Shown here: positions 42,275-46,398 of the stretch, piece after piece | Layout of the letters: every line of letters begins with the position of its first letter | Numbering within the stretch: the first letter of the stretch is position 1 | From: an uncultured Eubacteriaceae bacterium | GTDB lineage: Bacteria; Bacillota; Clostridia; Eubacteriales; Eubacteriaceae | Reading direction: 5' to 3' | Assembly: GCA_937872065.1 (NCBI GenBank) | Contig: CALMRA010000007.1 | Location: 1-46,398 of the forward strand | DNA: 46,398 nucleotides | Position numbers and translations under genes: made by a program | Notes under the pieces: generated by a model | Told to the model about the DNA's origin: nothing | Databases searched by the model: none | The model's input: only the letters and a program-made list of their open reading frames with translations

Positions 42275-44317
42275 ATGAGGATTACGGATCTGCTCAGCAA
42301 AAAAGGCATCGATCTGAACGGGAAGCCGGGAACAAAACAGGAAACGATCGATCAGGTCACGAACCTGATGAACGCCACCGGCAACCTGTCAGATAAGGAA
42401 GCCTACAAAAAAGCTGTCGAAAAGCGTGAAGAAGAAGGAACGACGGGAATCGGCGACGGAATCGCGATACCCCACGGGAAATCTTCAGCGGTTAAACAGC
42501 CGGGTCTCGCCGTACTGGTCGTCAAGGACGGTACCGAATACGACTCGATGGACGGACAGCCTACAAAGCTGATCTTTGAAATCGCCGTGCCGGAAAATTC
42601 GGACAACACGCATCTGGAACTGCTTTCCAGACTGTCGATGATGCTCATGGATCCCGGTTTTAAGGATGCTCTGATCGACGCGACGGATAAGGATGAATTC
42701 CTGAATATCGTCGATTCGAAGGAACGCGAACGTTTCGCGGAAGAGGATCTCGCGAAGGAAGACAAGGATCTTAACGCTGTCGAACGCGGCGTCATGGATC
42801 TGAACGAAAAGGAAATGAATGTCCGTCAGGCTGCAGCGGCAGCGGACGCACAGGAACTTCCGAGACTGCTCGGCGTCACGGCCTGCCCGACAGGGATCGC
42901 CCATACCTACATGGCTGCGGAAGCTCTGACTAATACGGCCGCCGACCAGGGTATCAAGATGAAGGTCGAAACCAACGGCTCCGGCGGTACGAAGAACAAG
43001 CTCACACCGCAGGAAATCGCAGCCTGTGACGCGATTATCGTCGCGGCTGACAAGAAGGTTGACACCGACCGTTTCGCAGGCAAGCCGGTTATCCAGGTTC
43101 CTGTTAAGGACGGGATTCACAGACCTGAAGAACTGATTAAAGAAGCCCTGTCAGGGAACGTACCGCCGTTCCAGGGATCAGGCGCAGCTGCCGCTACCGG
43201 TACAGTCGGCGAAGGCAAGGAAAGCGCAGGACGCAAGTTCTACAAGGACCTGATGAACGGCGTCTCGAACATGCTGCCATTCGTTATCGGCGGCGGGATT
43301 CTTATCGCGATCGCATTCCTGCTTGATGATTACAGCATTGATCCTTCTAATTACGGGATGAACACACCGGTCGCGGCCTTCTTCAAGACTGTAGGCGGCG
43401 CGGCGTTCGGCTTCATGCTTCCTGTTCTCGCGGGTTACATCGCGATGTCTATCGCAGACCGTCCGGCATTCATGCCCGGCTTCCTCGGCGGCTATCTGGC
43501 CAGCACAGGAACGGTTTATTCGCCTGAAACAGTAGACGGCGTCACGACATACTTCACAGCTGCTTCACCGTCAGGCTTCCTCGGCGCGCTCGTCGCGGGC
43601 TTTATGGTCGGCTATATGATGCTCGGCATCGAAAAGATGTGCGATAAGATGCCCGATTCGCTTCAGGGCACCAAGCCTACCCTTATTTACCCTGTACTCG
43701 GACTGCTCTTTACAGGACTGGCGATGGTATTTGTCATCAACCCGCCTGTCGCATGGCTCAATACGGCACTGTCCAACGGACTGCAGAGCATGGGCGGAAG
43801 CTCTAAGATTCTCCTCGGCGCCGTTCTCGGCGGAATGATGGCAATCGACATGGGCGGCCCCTTCAACAAAGCCGCGTATGTATTCGGTACTGCGATGCTC
43901 GCAGACGGCCAGTATGATATCATGGCGGCCGTCATGATCGGCGGCATGACTCCTCCGATCGGAATCGCTCTGTGTACGACATTCTTCAAAAACCGCTTCA
44001 CACCTGCGGAACGTCAGGCCGGTATCACGAACTACATTATGGGTCTGTGCTTCATCACTGAAGGCGCGATTCCGTTCGCAGCCGCCGACCCGGGACGTGT
44101 TATCCCGGCATGTGTTGTCGGTTCTGCAACAGCGGGCGCGATCTCAATGGCAGTAGGCGCGACGCTGATGGCTCCTCACGGCGGAATCTTCGTATTCCCG
44201 GTTGTCGGTAACGCCGGAATGTACTGTGTAGCTCTCGCAGTCGGCTCAGTCGTTACGATGGCTCTTCTGGCTCTGCTCAAAAAACCGATCCCGGAAGCGG
44301 AAGCAAAAAAAGCCTGA
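42275..44317 (+). CDS. fruA: PTS fructose transporter, fused IIABC
   Basis: Takes up fructose and phosphorylates it to fructose-1-phosphate. It has 680 aa. Domain order is IIA (about 1-150, phospho-histidine H67 in IPHGKSS), IIB (about 195-290, phospho-cysteine C204 in VTACPTGIAHTYMAAEAL), and IIC (about 325-680, with about 8-10 membrane segments and GGPFNKAAY near 527). All three domains are intact. AGGAGG precedes the ATG. No terminator was seen after it. Confidence 0.97.
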   Translation: MRITDLLSKKGIDLNGKPGTKQETIDQVTNLMNATGNLSDKEAYKKAVEKREEEGTTGIGDGIAIPHGKSSAVKQPGLAVLVVKDGTEYDSMDGQPTKLIFEIAVPENSDNTHLELLSRLSMMLMDPGFKDALIDATDKDEFLNIVDSKERERFAEEDLAKEDKDLNAVERGVMDLNEKEMNVRQAAAAADAQELPRLLGVTACPTGIAHTYMAAEALTNTAADQGIKMKVETNGSGGTKNKLTPQEIAACDAIIVAADKKVDTDRFAGKPVIQVPVKDGIHRPEELIKEALSGNVPPFQGSGAAAATGTVGEGKESAGRKFYKDLMNGVSNMLPFVIGGGILIAIAFLLDDYSIDPSNYGMNTPVAAFFKTVGGAAFGFMLPVLAGYIAMSIADRPAFMPGFLGGYLASTGTVYSPETVDGVTTYFTAASPSGFLGALVAGFMVGYMMLGIEKMCDKMPDSLQGTKPTLIYPVLGLLFTGLAMVFVINPPVAWLNTALSNGLQSMGGSSKILLGAVLGGMMAIDMGGPFNKAAYVFGTAMLADGQYDIMAAVMIGGMTPPIGIALCTTFFKNRFTPAERQAGITNYIMGLCFITEGAIPFAAADPGRVIPACVVGSATAGAISMAVGATLMAPHGGIFVFPVVGNAGMYCVALAVGSVVTMALLALLKKPIPEAEAKKA

Positions 44318-44377
44318 GGGATTTAGTTTAAAATCGAATTCGGGTATAACATCTGACAAGCTTTCAACTATAGTCTT

Positions 44378-44407
44378 TTGACACTGAAGACAATAAAACT
44401 GTATTTT
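44378..44407 (+). promoter_or_regulatory. Promoter of ptsH
   Basis: TTGACA (44378-44383), an 18-base spacer, TATTTT (44402-44407). It gives ptsH its own promoter although it follows fruA by 145 nt. Confidence 0.7.
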
Positions 44408-44462
44408 TTAGTATCGGAGTGTTAAACTACTTATAGAAATATTACTTACAGGGAGAGTTTTT

Positions 44463-44720
44463 ATGAAGGAATTTACGTATGTCATCACTGACCAGGCTGG
44501 TATCCACGCAAGACCGGCAGGACTTCTCGTAAAGCAGACACAGCCCTACGCTTCTGAAGTAACGATCGTCAAGGGCGACAAAAAAGGCAATGCGAAGAGC
44601 ATGCTCAGCGTTATGGGTCTCGGCGCGAAGCACGGCGAAGAACTCACAGTCCAGGCTGAAGGTCCGGATGAAGATGTAGTCATCACGGAACTGGAAGACT
44701 TCTTCAAGAACAATCTTTAA
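44463..44720 (+). CDS. ptsH: Phosphocarrier protein HPr
   Basis: Relays phosphate from enzyme I to sugar IIA domains. It has 85 aa. H15 lies in GIHARPAG, and the regulatory S46 (KSMLSVMGL) is present as in Gram-positives, so HPr kinase and CcpA signalling are likely. No ptsI follows. It has its own promoter and terminator; proximity to fruA suggests joint use. Confidence 0.97.
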   Translation: MKEFTYVITDQAGIHARPAGLLVKQTQPYASEVTIVKGDKKGNAKSMLSVMGLGAKHGEELTVQAEGPDEDVVITELEDFFKNNL

Positions 44721-44727
44721 GTCATAG

Positions 44728-44754
44728 AAAGACCGGGCAACCGGTCTTTTTTTT
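44728..44754 (+). terminator. Terminator after ptsH
   Basis: A perfect 9-bp hairpin, AAAGACCGG-GCAA-CCGGTCTTT, followed by a T tract. Confidence 0.94.
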
Positions 44755-44823
44755 ATGCGCGAATTCCGTCGTGTTATCCTGATTTTGCGGCAGGTTGTCT
44801 TAATTGTGCTCTGTCTCCTCGGG

Positions 44824-44829
44824 TATAAT
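44824..44829 (+). promoter_or_regulatory. Possible -10 element of the gene at the right edge
   Basis: A perfect TATAAT 28 bases before the ATG; no clear -35 hexamer. Confidence 0.5.
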
Positions 44830-44857
44830 AAGCTTACATGTAATGCGAGGTGTTCTT

Positions 44858-46398
44858 ATGGATAAATGGATCACGGACGGAAACCGGATCAGACTCGAAA
44901 TAACAAAACGGATGCTTGAAGACTCTGAAGCGGCGCTGGATAATCAGGCGGCAGCTTTCTTTGAATTCTCGCCGGATGACGGCGACAGACGGATCACGAT
45001 GTATTACGAAGGCCGGGAATTTCCGGGCTACGTGGAACCGAATTCGGATAAAGGAGCCGTCAGCTGGAGTAAAGCGCTGGGCAGCAGGATCGTCGGGGAG
45101 TTTCCGGAATACGAAACGTATCTGCAGTCGCCGGACCAGGGGATTCCCGCGCTCGTTTTCGAGCCGGACGACGAGGGGGCATACGTCCTAAAGCTGGATC
45201 TCCCGTGGGAGAACGGTCTTTCACGCAAGCAGCAGCTGTTCGATTATTTCGGAACCGGCGCAGGTACCGACAATTTTGCCGATGCCTACGAAATTGAATT
45301 TATGAAGGAGTTCTTCGAAGAGCTCAGCAACAGGGGACAGTCGGATGTCTTCATGGTTTCCGGCAAGCTGAAGAAATTCTTCACGGAGCGGGAAAAGCAG
45401 ACGGGCGAGCAGGACAGATCTGCCCGGAAGCAGATCGCTTCAGTCGCGGACGCCGGACTCGACGACATCCTGTCGTTCCTTATGGACGGACCTTATCAAA
45501 AGGCCTCGGAAATGGGCATTATGAGCCTCCAGCAGAACGACGACCACTTTGTGTTCCAGCTGGACCATGAGCTGCTTGACGAGCTGTCCACTGACGACAG
45601 AAACTTTATTAAAGACAGTCTCGGCGAGAAGCTTACGGCCTATTTTGACAGGCAGGACGCTCCGTCTCTGTCAGACAGTCTGAACGCGTTTATAACAGAT
45701 TACGCAAGCTTCTACGGAAAGGATTTTCGGTACTCGTTTAAGGATGTGATCCTGCAGGCGATCCCCGCAGGCATTGCAAATACCGGGATCTATCCGCCTG
45801 GAGAATTTAAGATCACGGGGTTTCCGGGAACAGATTCCTGGACAGAAGTTCCGTACATTCGGATCTCTGAAAAGAATCAGCAGGCCGGCGGCGTCAACGT
45901 CAGCTATATCCTCGACAAGGAAACGGGAAAGCTGTATCTGAGTCTCGTACTCGAGAGTACGGATATTGAACGGGAGCTCAGGAAAGCCGGACGCGCGGAT
46001 GCGGAAGCTCTGACCGCAGCGGCGCTGCTTCAGACGGCGCAGCTGATCCGGAGAAATCTCGAACCCGGCAGCTTCAGCGGAGATGTCGAAGAAGCGGCGT
46101 TTAACGATCAGAAGCTCAAAAACGGAATGATTTTCTATAAGGTCTACGAAAACGGAGCGCCTCAGGAGGACACCATTGAGGAGGACCTGAAGGAAGCGAG
46201 AATTCTGCTTGACGAGCTGGCGCAGCTGGATTTTGAAAGGCTCGGAGAAGAACCGGAAGAGCCGGAGAAATCGGCGGAAGTACAAGCTCAGCCGGCGGAA
46301 GACCAGATAGTCCGGACAGGCAGCGATGCGGCTGAGGAGATCGCCGAAGCTGAAATCGTCACAGAAACTGAATCGTCGACAGCTGAAGTCGAACCGGC
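44858..46398 (+). CDS. Large soluble protein, N-terminal part, with a MrcB_N/DUF3578-like domain; gene runs off the window
   Basis: An open frame of 513 codons that has no stop before the window ends. GAGGTG at 44846-44851 sits 6 bases before ATG 44858. Residues 1-170 are not recognised. Around 290-385 the pattern GFPGTDSWTEVPYIRI, ...GGVNVSYILD, then GKLYLSLVLE resembles the MrcB_N (DUF3578) domain found at the N-terminus of McrB-type restriction ATPases, in which the pattern is roughly GS.G.G.WA.VPWI...Q.G.YvvYLF....vYLSL. The last ~50 visible residues are a Glu/Pro/Ala-rich linker, consistent with a further domain downstream. An AAA+/GTPase domain may lie beyond the window but is not seen. 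It could be part of a defence system, or a different protein sharing the fold. No signal peptide is present. Confidence 0.6.
   Translation, partial: MDKWITDGNRIRLEITKRMLEDSEAALDNQAAAFFEFSPDDGDRRITMYYEGREFPGYVEPNSDKGAVSWSKALGSRIVGEFPEYETYLQSPDQGIPALVFEPDDEGAYVLKLDLPWENGLSRKQQLFDYFGTGAGTDNFADAYEIEFMKEFFEELSNRGQSDVFMVSGKLKKFFTEREKQTGEQDRSARKQIASVADAGLDDILSFLMDGPYQKASEMGIMSLQQNDDHFVFQLDHELLDELSTDDRNFIKDSLGEKLTAYFDRQDAPSLSDSLNAFITDYASFYGKDFRYSFKDVILQAIPAGIANTGIYPPGEFKITGFPGTDSWTEVPYIRISEKNQQAGGVNVSYILDKETGKLYLSLVLESTDIERELRKAGRADAEALTAAALLQTAQLIRRNLEPGSFSGDVEEAAFNDQKLKNGMIFYKVYENGAPQEDTIEEDLKEARILLDELAQLDFERLGEEPEEPEKSAEVQAQPAEDQIVRTGSDAAEEIAEAEIVTETESSTAEVEP

Overview
The window is a contiguous stretch of chromosome from a low-to-mid-GC Bacillota, probably an anaerobic member of Clostridia. 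Every recognised gene lies on the + strand. Several features support this placement: HPr with a Ser46 site, IreB, RNase J, a ComG-type pseudopilin operon, strong AGGAGG ribosome-binding sites, near-consensus sigma-A promoters, and the conserved order alaS-ireB-ruvX-DUF1292-mltG-trmR-U32 known from B. subtilis (alaS-yrzL-yrrK-yrzB-yrrL-yrrM-yrrN/O). A predicted Na+-type pyrophosphatase and an Rrf2-NifS-NifU cluster fit an anaerobic life. I cannot name the genus. No insertion sequence, prophage, CRISPR array or rRNA was seen.

Layout. (1) 1-7926: the distal half of a cell-surface polysaccharide export operon. It holds the tail of a Wzm-type permease, a Wzt-type ATPase with a C-terminal glycan-binding domain, a methyltransferase/kinase-like/coiled-coil protein resembling the E. 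coli O9a chain terminator WbdD, and two large tandem-domain GT2 glycosyltransferases. (2) 8000-12458: a secreted wall hydrolase (amidase, six GBS-Bsp-like repeats, glucosaminidase) and a single GT2 enzyme. (3) 12659-17480: a complete comG-like operon with ATPase, platform protein and five pilin-like proteins. (4) 17629-19225: aroD, aroK and tRNA-Leu(CAA). (5) 19473-25301: gap, pgk and tpiA, then secG and a membrane pyrophosphatase. (6) 25322-29460: an Rrf2 regulator with a candidate operator, cysteine desulfurase, NifU scaffold, PRC-barrel protein and AI-2E family transporter. (7) 29457-40391: the alaS-to-U32 block, with an aldo/keto reductase-ferredoxin fusion, RNase J and a YlbF protein inserted. 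(8) 40424-44754: a fructose operon (DeoR regulator, fruK, fruA) and ptsH. (9) 44858-end: the start of a large gene carrying a possible MrcB_N/DUF3578-like domain, cut by the window edge.

The observations most worth checking are: the WbdD-like chain terminator beside a Wzt with a glycan-binding domain; two genes (the wall hydrolase and the comGF-like pilin) whose best start codons appear to be AUU and AUC behind optimal Shine-Dalgarno sequences; a perfect palindrome over the start site of the Rrf2 operon; and the possible McrB-like gene at the right edge. Start sites given here often differ from the longest possible reading frame because ribosome-binding sites were used to choose them.
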